Positions 36,120 through 48,356 of a stretch of DNA of 64,000 nt are shown here, piece by piece (the first letter of the stretch is position 1; every line of letters begins with the position of its first letter). Made by a program: the position numbers and the translations under genes. The notes under the pieces were generated by a model. It searched no databases, was not told the origin of the DNA, and saw nothing but the letters and a program-made list of their open reading frames with translations. Origin of the DNA: Mallotus nudiflorus (taxonomy: Eukaryota > Streptophyta > Magnoliopsida > Malpighiales > Euphorbiaceae); NCBI GenBank assembly GCA_947683625.1, contig CANTUR010000384.1:248001-312000 (forward strand), in the 5' to 3' direction.

Positions 36120-37200
36120 TATATATACTCAAAATATACCTGGTTTACTTTTGGTATATTTATGGTATATATATGGTTTATGTTGTTATTTTATTTAATT
36201 TCATGCATCATTTATTTGTGAATGAATGTTTTATATTTATTAATGAAGGATATCGATAGAACGTGCTACCTAGTGGGCAGCACTAGGACCGAGTACGTAC
36301 CGGTACGCCTATAGTATTTAGGCTATATTACTAACCTATTTATGGATATTTATTGGTTATGATTATCTGATGAGTGAGACGTGATTTGGGTGTGATTGCT
36401 GGAGCTCGGTTGACCAAGTGTCTCGGGGCCAATCACATTGGCAGTCAGACTGCTGGAGCTCGGTCGACTTAGTGTCTCGGGGCCAGTCTACTGTCTAAAT
36501 GGATTAAGTGGATATATTTGGATTAAGTGAGCCTGTGTGGCTAGAGTGTTGTCTAACACTATTTTCGAGATTGCGATATTCTAGGATTCTATTTGATCCT
36601 TCATAAAAGATGATTTTCAATAAAATATATATAAAATGATTTTATTGCATCTGTGTGTATTTGCCTGTATATATATACATATTATATATATATACTGTTG
36701 ATTGTATGCATTGTCATTTAGTGTGTATGTATATATATTATAGTAATTCACTTAGTGAGGTATGACTCCCCTCCGTTGATAATTTTTCAGGAGAGTCAAC
36801 ATCTTCAGACCTCAGTAGCAGGCCTATACGCCGGATTTCTTCTGCCCCGACTTCCTTGTGTAAACTGCTTACTTGAGTCTTATTTTTATAATCTAGACAC
36901 TGCAGTAGTTGTAAATTAATTTGTGGGATTTTATCTATTTTATTTATGTGAGATATTGTATTATATTTGAAACTGGATTTGTATTAAAAGATTTATATAT
37001 ATGAGATGAGATTTGACTTAAATCCAGTTGGTGAAAATAATATTATGATTTTTATGATTTTTATTTCCGCTGCATTTGATATTGTTATTATTATTATTGC
37101 ATGTTTATTTTATTTTTAGGCTTGCTACGGGTTCTGGATTCGAAAGGATTCTCGTTCCCTAGCGCCGGTCATGGCCCCTGTTTTGGGTCGTGACAATTTC

Positions 37201-38630
37201 ATATTTCCAAGCTTTGAATAACTTAAATTAAGTTTCTACACACTTAAATAAAATCATTAGCAACTTAAACTGTTTGTTAAAGTCAAAATTAGGAGCACGA
37301 TCATGCAAATGGTCAACATAATTATATTTGAAATTTATTACTGTATTTATGAATTTTAGATACCATTTTTAAATTTCAAATATTATTTTGAGTTTTTGAT
37401 ATTGTTTTAAGTCTCAAATACTATTTTGAATTTTAGATACAAATAATATTAAGAAAATATACTATTTTTAATTGTATCATATACAAATAATATTCGAACA
37501 ATATACTATATTTATGAGTTTGAGACACCATTTTTAATTTTCAGATACTGTTTTGAGTTTCAAATATTGTTTTGAGTTTTAGATACTATTTTGAGTTTTA
37601 GATATGAATAATATTCAGAAAATATACTATTTTGATTGTATCATATACAAATAATATTAAAAATATATACTGTATTTATGAGTTTTGAGATAATGGTTTT
37701 AATTTTTAGATATTGTTTTAAGTTTTTGATATTATTTTGAGTTTCAAATACTTATAATATTCTTATAATATACTTTTTTGAGTTTTAGATTCTTATAATA
37801 TTCATATAATATACTGTTTTGAATTTTAGATACTTATAATATAATAAACTATTTTGTTTCAATCATATACGAATAATATTTAAATAATATATTATTTTTA
37901 AGTATCATTCTTATTATTTCGTAAGCTTGTTGTGCAACAAAAATTTAACACAATTTGTCAATATAGACCCAACTTTTTCTGAACAAAATATAACTTTTTT
38001 ATTTTTTTCAATAATAATACAATGATATAAAATATTAGAAATGTTAGAGATACTAATTTCTAGCCACAAACTTGTTCTCGTTGACATTACATTATTAATT
38101 AAAAATTGTTGAAATAATAGTTTCAAATTAAACTAATCTAATTTATCAATTGATTAATGCACCGACCAAATAATATATTATTTTTTTTGTATCAAATGCA
38201 ATTTTGAATTTTCATATGCATATAATATTTAGATAATATTCTATATTTATGAGTTTGAGATACTATTTTAATTTTTATATACTATTTTGATTTTCATATA
38301 ATTATAATATTCATATAATATATTGTTTTAATTGTATCATATACAAATAATATTTAGAAAATATACTATTTTTAAGTATCATTCTTATTATTTCTTAAAT
38401 TTTTTGTGTAACAAATATTGGTAAAATTTTAATTAATTTAATTTTTTTATTCATAAAAAATTTTGAAAATTAAAATTATAAACTACATAATAAAAAAATT
38501 AGTATTGAATACAATAACAAAATGTCTTTATGCAAATTGCAATTAGTACAAAAATAAAAAAAAATAATACAAGATAATTAACTAGTTTATTATCAACATT
38601 AATAGAATTAGTAAAATACAATGATATTTT
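37201..38630. repeat. AT-rich DNA with a degenerate 165-bp tandem repeat
   Basis: Units built from TTTGAGTTTTAGATACTAT, GTATCATATACAAATAAT and AATATACTATTTTTA recur. The block AATAATATT(A/C)AGAAAATATAC recurs exactly 165 bp apart (37442 and 37607), and weaker relatives lie at 37800-37900 and 38210-38370. No gene is seen. Confidence 0.65.
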
Positions 38631-38639
38631 TAAGCATTT

Positions 38640-39015
38640 GTTCATATTTAGCTAGACTTCATTTACATAAGCTCCATAAACTTCAGAAGAATTTACACAC
38701 CATTACATAAAAGACTAATTCAAGCACCTATAAGGAATCCGCAAAATTAGTATAAAAGGTAAAAAACAACAATTTTAAAAGAATAAAAAGATTAAAATCC
38801 TTCAAAAAGAGAACTTAAAGTCATCATTTAAACAAATTTTTTGTAATGGTAAACAAATTCATGCATTAAACAATGTTAAAAAAATACTAATAAGAAAAGA
38901 AATACATATAAGAAGAGAAAGAAGGCAGTAAGAGGGCATTTAGGCTTATCAGGTTTGTTGTCTTTCTTAGCTTTCTTAGGCTTTGGTTCTATGGATGTGG
39001 ATTTCTTCCTAGAGC
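38640..39015 (-). pseudogene. HMG-box (HMGB-type) gene fragment, decayed
   Basis: On the minus strand about 39013-38905 reads SRKKSTSIEPKPKKAKK and then DNKPDKPKCPLTAFFLF. That is the basic linker and first residues of a plant HMGB box, whose usual form is DKPKRPPTAFFxF. After an AT-rich gap that could be an intron, 38826-38791 reads DDFKFSF-stop-R, matching the next box segment (DDFRKSFKE). A weak third piece near 38700-38640 (VYGAYVNEV) resembles the end of the box. The first exon-like piece is preceded by CTCTAG, a possible acceptor. HMGB proteins bend chromatin DNA; this copy has at least one in-frame stop and lacks most of the protein, so it is a relic. Confidence 0.55.
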
Positions 39016-39420
39016 ATAAACAAACCAATATAATCTTGCATTATGTAGGTTAAAGATAAAGAAATTAAAAGAGAAAGAAAGCAGTAAAAAAAACCTTTCA
39101 ACTAGGTGCTCATTTTATTTTCTCTTCCACTTTTGTAAATTTTAGACGAGGATTAAAGATTCTTCCAAGTTTGTCACATCATTATTAGCTTCAAGGATGT
39201 TCACTTCGCCACCATGAATGAACAACAACCACAAAATTAAGTAAATCCCAAGAAGAAAATGTAATAAGTGCATTGAACCCACATGTAAACTATTCAATAA
39301 TAGAATCAGTATTTACAGCTCAGTATAGCATCTAAAAGACTAGAGGCTCTTAATGAAAATTCAACTCAATTATTGAAGAGTAACATTATCGGCTTCTAGC
39401 CATCAATTGAAGGTTGAAAC

Positions 39421-39566
39421 ACTCAATAATATTGTTGAATGGTAAAACCTTAACTTGTGTATTGATATTGAATAATATATATACAGAGATACAAGTACAT
39501 GTAAATCAATTGTAATAGATACAATAACGCAACAAACATAATAACCACTACTTATCACTATCTTAT
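39421..39566 (-). repeat. 3' LTR of the copia element
   Basis: ACTCAATAATATTGTTGAATGG ... CTTATCACTATCTTAT matches 48183-48356. It is followed by a C run at 39575-39580, which is the polypurine tract on the element's strand. LTR ends are placed by shared sequence and are uncertain by a few bases. Confidence 0.75.
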
Positions 39567-39881
39567 CTTTAATACCCCCCATAAGCCTAGGATAACAAGC
39601 CGTAGTATAGGAAAAATAAACTAAAATAATGGTTTGGCCAAAGGCTTTATCAAGATATCAGCTAGTTGGTCCTTGGTGGAGATAGAACCAATGCATTGGG
39701 CAACCACTTACGCATGCACAAAGTGACAATCAACCTTAACATGCCTTGTTCTTACAATGAATGAAGCTTTAGATGAGATCAAAATGACACCTAAATTATC
39801 ACACCAAACATGAGGTACCTTGGTGATAAGAAGGCCAAGTTCATGTAAGAGATGAGAGAGCCACCGAAGTTCAATGGTAAC

Positions 39882-41017
39882 TGAAAAAGCCTTAGAGGGG
39901 GGGGGGGGAGTCAATAGGGCTATTAAATTAAAATTAGAATTAATAATAATTCTTTGCAAGAATTGAAAGAATGTTGAGAAGGAAGAATGAAGAACACAAT
40001 GACTTAAGGAGTTCAGATTAAACAATAATCCTACGTCTCTACCTAACTTAGGATAAGTTAGGATTTTGAATCACCCATAATTTTATTCACAAGATTAAGA
40101 TTACACAAGAGTTTTATGGATCACTCTTATAACCTTACAACATGAGTTTTTGAGGCTCACTCAAAAAATCAAATCTCAAGTGTTTCAATGGACAACACTT
40201 AAACCAATTCCTTTAGAAATAAATCTCACTTCCCTATTAATCTATCCTAAGATTTAAGATGAAGAGGAAATTTATTTCTAACACACAACCAACTCTCACA
40301 AGAGTTATAAACAAAGAGTGAATATTTGAGAATTTTGAGAGCTTTAATAAATGCTAAGATAGCGAATGATAATAAGCAAAAAATATCTTAACTTTCATTC
40401 AGCTTTAGAGGTGTTCATATAGATAAACACTAAAAAATATAGTTGTTAGAGGTGAAAATAATGTCTCTTACATCAATATTTTGAATCCAACATCTATATT
40501 TTGAATGAAATTTTGAATTATTGAAAGTAATGTTGTCAAATTATTGTGCACGAGTTTAAAAAACCATGATTGGCTACTAGAGACATTTAAATTTTCCTAC
40601 ACTTTCTTCATAAAAGTTTAATATTTGAATTAGCTTTCCATATCATTTTGAATCACCTTAATTGTACTTCTGTAGCTCAAGATATGTCCAAAATACTAAG
40701 AGTTGTGCAATCTCAAATAGCAAACACATATGTTGATTTTGACTCAATATTTACATACCCAAATGAACTAAAATTTGGACAATTAAGCCTAATTCAATAA
40801 ACTTAAGATGTCTATTTCAAATTTAAAGAAGGTAACTTTCTCATTATAAAGATCTAAGGATGTTAAAAGCCTCATTGAATCTCAAAGGTCAAATAAGCCC
40901 AAGATATTCATACTTCATTTTAATTTCCAATAGAGTCTAACTTATACACACTTTAAAAAAAAATTAAATGCTCAAAATTAAATTTTGTAAGATTAAAAAT
41001 TAAGATTGATTATTATT
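39882..41017 (+). repeat. 1.1-kb insertion in copia RNase H; G-run repeat copy B
   Basis: It interrupts the copia RNase H between a serine-rich ...SSMES... segment and TIELRWLSHLL. It is flanked by AAGTTCAATGGTAAC (39867-39881) and AAGGTCAATAGTAAC (41018-41032), 13 of 15 identical, which look like an aged target duplication. It begins TGAAAAAGCCTTAGAG plus a run of 12 G and shares long blocks with copy A at 29731. No coding region is seen; class unknown. Confidence 0.75.
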
Positions 41018-44000
41018 AAGGTCAATAGTAACAGTAGCCACAACCTTGAATTTTGATTCCATTGAACTATGAGCTACTACCTACTATTTTTTAGATTGCC
41101 AAGTGATAAAATTTATGCCCATATGCACTAGAAAATTGTCAGTCAATTTGTGATCATTTAAGCTACCTACCCAATCGACATTAATAAAGGCTATAAAATT
41201 GAAGTTGATAGTGCGAGATAAAAGCCAACTTTGATCCTTAGTACCCTGTAGATACCAAAGTACACTTTTTATTGCCTGAAGATGAAGTTGGGTGGGAGAA
41301 TGCATAAACTGGGTGAGTTTATTGACAACAAACATGAGATCTGGTCTTATGAAAGTAACATATTGCAAAGACCCACAACATCTTTTAAATTTTAATGCAT
41401 CAGCTGAGGAAAGAGGGGAAGATGAATCTTTGAATAAAGATGGACCTAGAACCATAGGAGTGGAGATGAGTTTACACGTTGTCATGCCCATAAAATCTAG
41501 ATTGCCAGTAATATACTTCTTTTAAGATAAAAGAAAACTATTAGGATGAACATAAACATGAATTCTTAAGAAATAGTGCAATGATCCAGGATCCCTCAAA
41601 GAAAATTTCGATGATAATTATTTAATAATTGAAAAAAAGACATCATTATTACCAATGAGTAAAATATCACCCATATAAACCAAAATAAAACATTGAAAAT
41701 TATCCTGAAGATAAATAAATAAATAAGGATCATAATGCGAACCAGAGAAGCCAATGGAATGAAGAAATCCACTTAATTTCTGAAACCAGGCACGTAGAGC
41801 CTGCTTTAAGCCATAAAGTGATTTATGAAGTTGACAAACATAGTGAGGATGTTATGGATCAATGTAGCTTTGATGTTGGACCGTATAAACTGTGTCAATT
41901 AAATCACTATGTAAAAATCTGTTATTAACATTTAGTTGAAAGATTTTCTAATTATAAGAAACAGACATGGAGAGAAGAATATGAATAATTACTAGTTTGA
42001 CTACCAAACTGAAGGCTTCCATTTAATCCAACCCATGTTCTTGACTATATCCTTTAGCAATGAGATGTGCCTTAAATTTGTCAATATCACCATTAGCCTT
42101 TCATTTTATTTTATAAACCCATTTATTGCCTACCACATTAGCATTCGGAGGCAAAGGTCCTAAATCCCATGTCTTCATTCTATACAAGGCATTTCAGAAT
42201 CCATAGCACTTCTCTATTAACTAAATTGCTTTCCCTGAGAATAGCTGGTTCGTTTAGTATCAAGAATGGTATGAGAAAGGAGGGTATAACATTAAGTTCT
42301 ATTCATCATTATAGGTCGAAGGGTCATATGGTATTGGCATGGTGGATCAAAATTGGTTGATGGAGAAGTGTTTGAAGGCTGGTTAGAATTATCAGGTGAA
42401 GATGAGGATAAAAGATCACTAAATAATTTCAAAGCATCCATATTAGCAATATCTTGGGAACGATTTTGAAAATGTAGTGTAGGAATTTTGGATAAGAGAT
42501 GAGGAGAAGATGAAGCAATAGGATTAGAAATGGACTTGGTTTTTGGGGTTGTTACTTTTGTTGGATTTATTGAGGTGGATAAGGATGTAGAATGAGAGGT
42601 GAGATAAGGATGGGATAAGGGTGTAAAAGGGATCGAGGAGAGAGAAGAAGTAGAAGAAGAGGTCATACCTTAGAAGGAGTCTTGGAAACATAAGACTTAT
42701 GGCAAAGGAAGTTACACCAGCACAAAAGAGGGGTTAGAAGTAGAAGAATGTGCAGTAGATTGTGTGGTTAATGTGAGAGAATGAGACTTGAAAGGAAATT
42801 CAAATTCATTGAATTTTATATGTCTAGACATATTAATTCTCCTGTTTCTTTATCTAGACACCTATAGCCAAGGTAGTGTGGTGAGTAACTAAGAAAAATA
42901 CAAGCCTTGGTTCGAAATGAAATTTTTTTTATTAAAAGGATGAAGCAAGGGATAAGCTGTACACCTAAAAACTCGTAAAAAAGAATAGTCAAGAAATTGC
43001 TTATACAAAAGACAAAAGGGAATTTGGATTTTCAGGGATTGAGAAGGCATCCTATGAATAAGAAACATAACTATCTTAAAAGCAAAGTGCCAATACTTGA
43101 ATGGTATATAAGATTGACCTAATAATGTTAAGCCAATATTAACAATATGTCTTATTTTGCATTCAGTCGTACCATTTTGCTTATAAGTATATGGGTAAGT
43201 CATTCGATGATGAATGCTTATGTTTTGAAAATGCTTAAATAGAGGTCAAAATCCTCGTCCCCAATCCAAATTAAAGGCTTTAATTTTTGAATTAAATTAT
43301 TTTTCCACATAGTTTTGAAATTGAACAAAAATGGTAGCAACATCACTTTTATTTTTAAGTGGAAAGAACAAAGTGAATAAAGAAAAATAAGAAATGAAAA
43401 TAAGAAAATATTTATCTTCATTAGAAGTTTGAACAGGGGCAAGACCCTATACATTAGAATGAATCAATTCTAAAGATTAAGAACTTATGTGATTGGTGAG
43501 AGATAGACTACATGCATGATTAGGGAGTGATTGGTTAAGAACAATGTATTTTGCCCAAACAAAATGCATGAAAATTATTGGAAAAGGAAGGTTTATTCTT
43601 GCAAGATAATTAAAATTAATAAAGAAGGCAATAAATAATAGTAAAATTTGGATGACCAAGACATTGATGCCATGCGTCTAAGGTAGATAAAGAAGTAGTG
43701 ATTGGAGAAGTGGAGGAAGATGGTGCATAATGCAACTTATAGAGCCCTAAGTCACTCGTTCCTCAGAGCAGCTCTTCCTTAGTTTGACAATCCTTCACAA
43801 GGTAATGGTTAGGAAAAAAATTCAACTGAGTAATCATTATCATTATATAAGCGATGAACTAAAAGTAGTGGCTTAGTAATTTAAGGCACATAAAAAGCAT
43901 TTTTAAGGGAAAGAAAAGAATTATCAAAAGGATGGGATAAAACTTGTACCAATATGAGCAATGGAGATCCCCTTATCGTTGCTAACAATAACCTTATTAG

Positions 44001-44861
44001 TGCCTTTATAGTCTTCAATAATATAAAGGGATGTCAAGTCTAGAGTAATGTGGTGATTTGTACCACTGTCCAAATACTAATCAAATTCAGTAAAGGTCGG
44101 TGGTGGTCCTAGCAAGGATAAGTGAGCTTATGAATTGTATAAAGGATGACAACATCGATATGAGTCACTAAACCAAGAGTCACCCTATCCAAAATGAGAA
44201 GATGATCGAGCAGTAATGGTATGATTAAATTGACATTGGCACTCAAGAGCGAAATGATTCTGATATTTGTAAATTTGATAGGCAGTATGCTAAGGATGAA
44301 ATGGAGAAGAAAAGCCTCGTTAGCCACCACAACCTCAATTTTAGCAAGGTGAGAACTACTGATAGCTGAAGGAAGAAGTGGTGGAAGTATTCTGTTGGTG
44401 AGCAAGGTTGATTGTAGGCAACGATGCTTGTTGTGATTTAATCAAAAGCTCATAAGCCACTAGTTGTCCATGTAGTTCATGGAAGAGAGGTGGATCAATT
44501 CATTGTTAAAGGGCCCCTATGGCATCATTGAAGTCAAAACCAAGCTGGCAGAATATTATTGCATTGAATTCCACAGGAGAAAGGGCTTAACCAGCCAAAG
44601 CAAGAGAGTCAAAAAAATTTTTGGCTTGAAATAAGTAATTAGAAACCAATTTGCTGTAATTCTTTAAGTTGTGTAGCTTAATATATAATTGAGTGCGTTG
44701 AGCATTATTGACAATGCCATATACAGTCTCTAAAGCCTTCCAAACTGCTGAGGAAGAATTAAAACCAATGATGTATGGATATATTTCTTTAGAAATTAAG
44801 GAGAGTAGCCATGAAAATAATAGTTAATCTTTATTAAACCATTGAAGATAGGCAGGATTTG

Positions 44862-47800
44862 TGTCAAGACCCAAACCGAGAGCCATGACCGGCGCTAGGG
44901 AATAGGAATTCTTTCGAATCTGGAACTCGTAGCAAGCCTTAAAAGAATAAAAATTACAATAAATATAATAAAATAAATATACCATAATTAAAAATTTCAA
45001 TTTAATATGATAAAATAAACTCCTTCATATCATGAAATAATTTAATACAATATTCAGAATAAACATCTGAATTAAAATCTCATACAACAAAATAAATAAA
45101 ACTCACTACCATTATAAATACAACTACTGCAATTTTCTAAAGTACAATAATAAATAATTAAGTAGATAAATTACATAATAGGGCCGGGGCGGAAGAAATC
45201 TGGCGAATAGGCCTACTGCTGAGGTCTGAAGAAGAAGACTCTCCTATAAAAATATCAACGGAGGGGAGTCAGACCTCATTGAGTGAATTATTATAATATA
45301 TATACACACATTACTAAATGACAAATGCAAAAAATCATATATATAATAAATATATATACAGGCATGTACACACAGATGCTAAAAATCACTTTATTTCATA
45401 ATATTGAAAAATATAAGTTTTGAAGGATCAAATAGAACCCTAAATGATTGCAACCTCAATAGCAATAGAAAGCACTCTAGCCATATTGGCTCACTTAATT
45501 CTAAATAAATTCACTTAATCCAACTGGACAGTAGACTGGCCCCAAGATATTGAGTCGACCGAGCTCTAGCAGTCTGACTATCAGTGTGATTGGCCCTAAG
45601 ACACTTGGTCAACCGAGCTCCAGCAATCACACTCTTAATCACATCAATCTCAATCATACCAATCATGTCATATTTCCTCAAATAAGTTAGTAATTTAACT
45701 TACAATCTATCACACCGGTACGTACTCGGTCCTAGTGCTGCCCATTAGGAAGCATGTTCTATCGATATCATTCATTTAAAATAAAATGTACATTTAAATA
45801 AACATATAATGCATAAAGTCATTCATAATAATCAAATAAACCATATATATATATATACCAGAAATATACCTAAAATAAACTAAGTATATTTCAAGTATAT
45901 ATATGTAAAATAAACTCAAATAAACCATGGAATATACTCAAAATAAACCAATTATATACTTAAAAATAATTTGAATATAAATCAAAGGTAAAACATGCAT
46001 TTACTTCAAAATATACCTAGAATATACTAAAAATATATTTAAAATATACTTTAAGCATTTAATAAAACAATTATACAAAATTATACATTTAAAATATATA
46101 ATTCTAAAACATGCAACCTAAAGCAATATATATATATAATATCAACTCACAGGGATGCACTCCTCGAGATTGGTCCGCTAGGCCTCGGTCTCGACGTAAC
46201 TAAACAATAAAAACGATCACGAAATCAAAATAAATCTAACTTAGACTTCTAAAGATTCGATCTAGAATTACAAAATACAAACAGACACAGAATTGAAATT
46301 AGACCCGATGTCACGTTTTATGAGAATTCTACCAAAAATTCGATAGAACCTCCTCAATAAAACATACATCTCTCTACTAAAAAGTAGACTTAGACCTGCA
46401 AGAAAAATACACTTCGAATATAGAAATCCACACAACTCTCGGTTGGAATCCCGAACTACAAAATTCTCCAACCGGGGTCCATAATTCATCAAAATTCAAA
46501 TAATACAATAAAATTTATTAAAAATGAATAAATACCATAAATACCCTCAAAACATCAAAATATAGCATATTTAACATTAAAACGCCAAAAATAATTATTT
46601 TTCCAATAATTACTTAAAAACCCTAATTAATAATATAATATTATAAAAAATCAAATTTTCTCGATAATTCAATATAATTTAATAAAAACTCACTTTACTA
46701 ATCCAAATAGTCTAATTAGTCTAAATACAAATTAAAAATTACTAAAAATGCATTTCATTATCAAAATAGTATATAATATATTTTTTGAAAATAATTTTTG
46801 AAAATTAGTATTAATTAGTTAAAATTAGTAAATAATTTTTAAAAATCATTTTTATATCTCAAATATTATTAAAACCAATTAAACATAATATTTAACTAAA
46901 ATTATCACCAAATTACAAAATTAACCCTAATATTAAAAAATATACAAAAAATACTAATAATACTCAAAAATTCAATAAAAAAAATTATATAAATACACAA
47001 AAATTATTTTATCAACCTATATCTCAATACTATCAACAATAACATATAATTAACCAATTATTTCTAACAAAATATATATTTAACCTAATTTTCCAAAATT
47101 GACATAAACCTAAAATAATTATAAAAATTACACAAAAATCACAAAAATTATAAACTAAATTCTAAAATTAATAATAACTACTAATAACACCAAAAATCAC
47201 AATTTCATAATTTATATAATTAATTTATGAAAATTAATAAAATATTCAAAAATTCACAAAAATCAAAATAATTTCTAAAAATCGCACAAAAATTCATAGA
47301 AGTAGCTTAAGCTAGTAGAATCAATATTTGTAAAGAAATTTTTCATGAATCAACCATTAACACCCTAAAAAAATAAAAAAACCCTAAGTGACCGAAACTA
47401 AAAATTCAAGAAACAACAAAAATAGAGGGATTAGAGCTCAAACTAGAGCTAGAATTAAGTTCACCAGAGCTTGAGAAGCTCAAGGACACCAAAATCGAGA
47501 AGAATGATGGTCGAAATCGCTTGGAACGACGGTGAGCTAGAGTTTCGATTTCTTGCTGTCACAGTCGCTCGTCGACGCCAGAGAAGAAGGTGGAAGATGG
47601 CAGAAGGCGACTGGAGCTGCTGGAAGGCCAGACGGCACACTAACAGTAGGGGAACGGCATGACAGGCGACGGGTAGGGGATCTCAAAGTAATAAATATAA
47701 CGTAAATAAATCTCTAAAATAATAAGCTTTAAAATAAATATTTACATAGAAAATTTTGATTAAACATGAAATAATAAATTTTAATCACAAGATAATAAAA

Positions 47801-47881
47801 TAGTCGCATATAAATTTGAATTTTATTAACACTGCATATCCTGTTTTAAAATAAAATAATTTAAAAACTAGGGTTATTACA
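44862..47881 (-). repeat. diverged solo LTR of the gypsy family inside copia gag (TSD ATTTG)
   Basis: On the minus strand it runs TGTAATAACCCTAG ... GGTCTTGACA, 3020 bp, flanked by perfect ATTTG at 44857-44861 and 47882-47886. It splits copia gag between the codons for MEPN and PAYLQW. It belongs with the older subfamily of 25343 and 60478, yet keeps the hairpins, paired repeats and most splice-like sites. Confidence 0.92.
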
Positions 47882-48170
47882 ATTTGGTTCCATGGTTGAG
47901 GATTTTGAATTGAGAATCTCTTTTGGTGGAGAGGGTTCAATACCTATTAAGATATCATGAAGTTTATAGAAATTTAGTAAGGGTTGGAATTGGAGTTTCT
48001 AAGATATATAATTTCTAGAATTAAGTTTAATAGAGAAGGATTGTTGTAGGTGAGAAGGTGTTAAAGATGATGAGTTCAGAAAGGGAATAAGTGTAGGTAA
48101 TTGAGAGGAGATAGTAGAAGAGGAAGAAACGGTAGTACAAGATTGAAAAGAGTTTGTAGCCATGGTATTT

Positions 48171-48182
48171 GCTCTAATGCCA
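48171..48182 (-). other. primer-binding site of the copia element
   Basis: Minus-strand TGGCATTAGAGC differs at two positions from the initiator tRNA-Met complement TGGTATCAGAGC and lies directly against the 5' LTR. Confidence 0.7.
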
Positions 48183-48356
48183 ACTCAATAATATTATTGA
48201 ATGGTAAAACCTTAACTTGTGTATTAATCTTGAATAATATATATACAGAGATACAAGTACATGTAAATCAATTATAATAGATACAACAACATAAATCAAT
48301 TGTAATAGATACAACAATGTAACAAACATAATAAACAATACTTATCACTATCCTAT
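48183..48356 (-). repeat. 5' LTR of the copia element
   Basis: It matches 39421-39566 but is 28 bp longer because of an internal tandem duplication around ATAAATCAATTGTAATAGAT at about 48290-48318. Confidence 0.75.

Larger units (their letters stand above)
30686..37195 (+). repeat. solo LTR of the gypsy family, interrupted by a nested LTR (TSD ATTTC)
   Basis: The left part is 30686-32856 and the right part 36125-37195, together about 3.24 kb. It starts TGTAATATCTCG and ends GGGTCGTGACA, and perfect ATTTC repeats flank the whole (30681-30685 and 37196-37200). The two parts join into one canonical LTR when the nested copy is removed. The second leader donor is weakened to GTGAAT. Confidence 0.93.
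39621..48163 (-). pseudogene. copia gag-pol polyprotein (heavily mutated)
   Basis: From the start (MATNSFQSCTTVSSSS, 48163) the order is: gag up to about 44420 (PAYLQWFNKD, SSAVWKALETVYG, KLHNLKNYSK); a decayed CCHC knuckle near 44260; protease YLDSGTNHHITLDL near 44070; GAG-pre-integrase DAWHQCLGHPNF near 43670; integrase core pieces at 43454-43218 and 43203-42889 (PYTYKQNGTTECK, RMPSQSL); RT near 41840-41660 (VCQLHKSLYGLKQALRAWFQ, and LVYMGDILL where YVDD is expected); RNase H 41491-41050 and 39900-39700; and the usual ending KDQLADILIKP, with a stop at 39621-39623. Many stops and frame slips are present, and the RT catalytic Val-Asp has become Met-Gly, so it is inactive. Confidence 0.88.
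39421..48356 (-). mobile_element. degenerate Ty1/copia retrotransposon interrupted by two insertions
   Basis: Short LTRs at 39421-39566 and 48183-48356, a PBS (48171-48182), a gag start at 48163, and protease-integrase-RT-RNase H in the copia order lie on the minus strand. Removing the 1.1-kb insert (39882-41017) and the solo gypsy LTR (44862-47881) leaves about 4.75 kb, a normal size for a short-LTR copia. No clear target duplication is found. Lineage Ale/Ivana is possible but not shown. Confidence 0.85.

Noticed and set aside
23795..39908. G runs at 23795, 29745 and 39897 as possible quadruplex regulators
   Set aside because: Each is a single uninterrupted run and not four spaced tracts, and homopolymers of this length are prone to sequencing error. 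Two are simply part of the same interspersed repeat.
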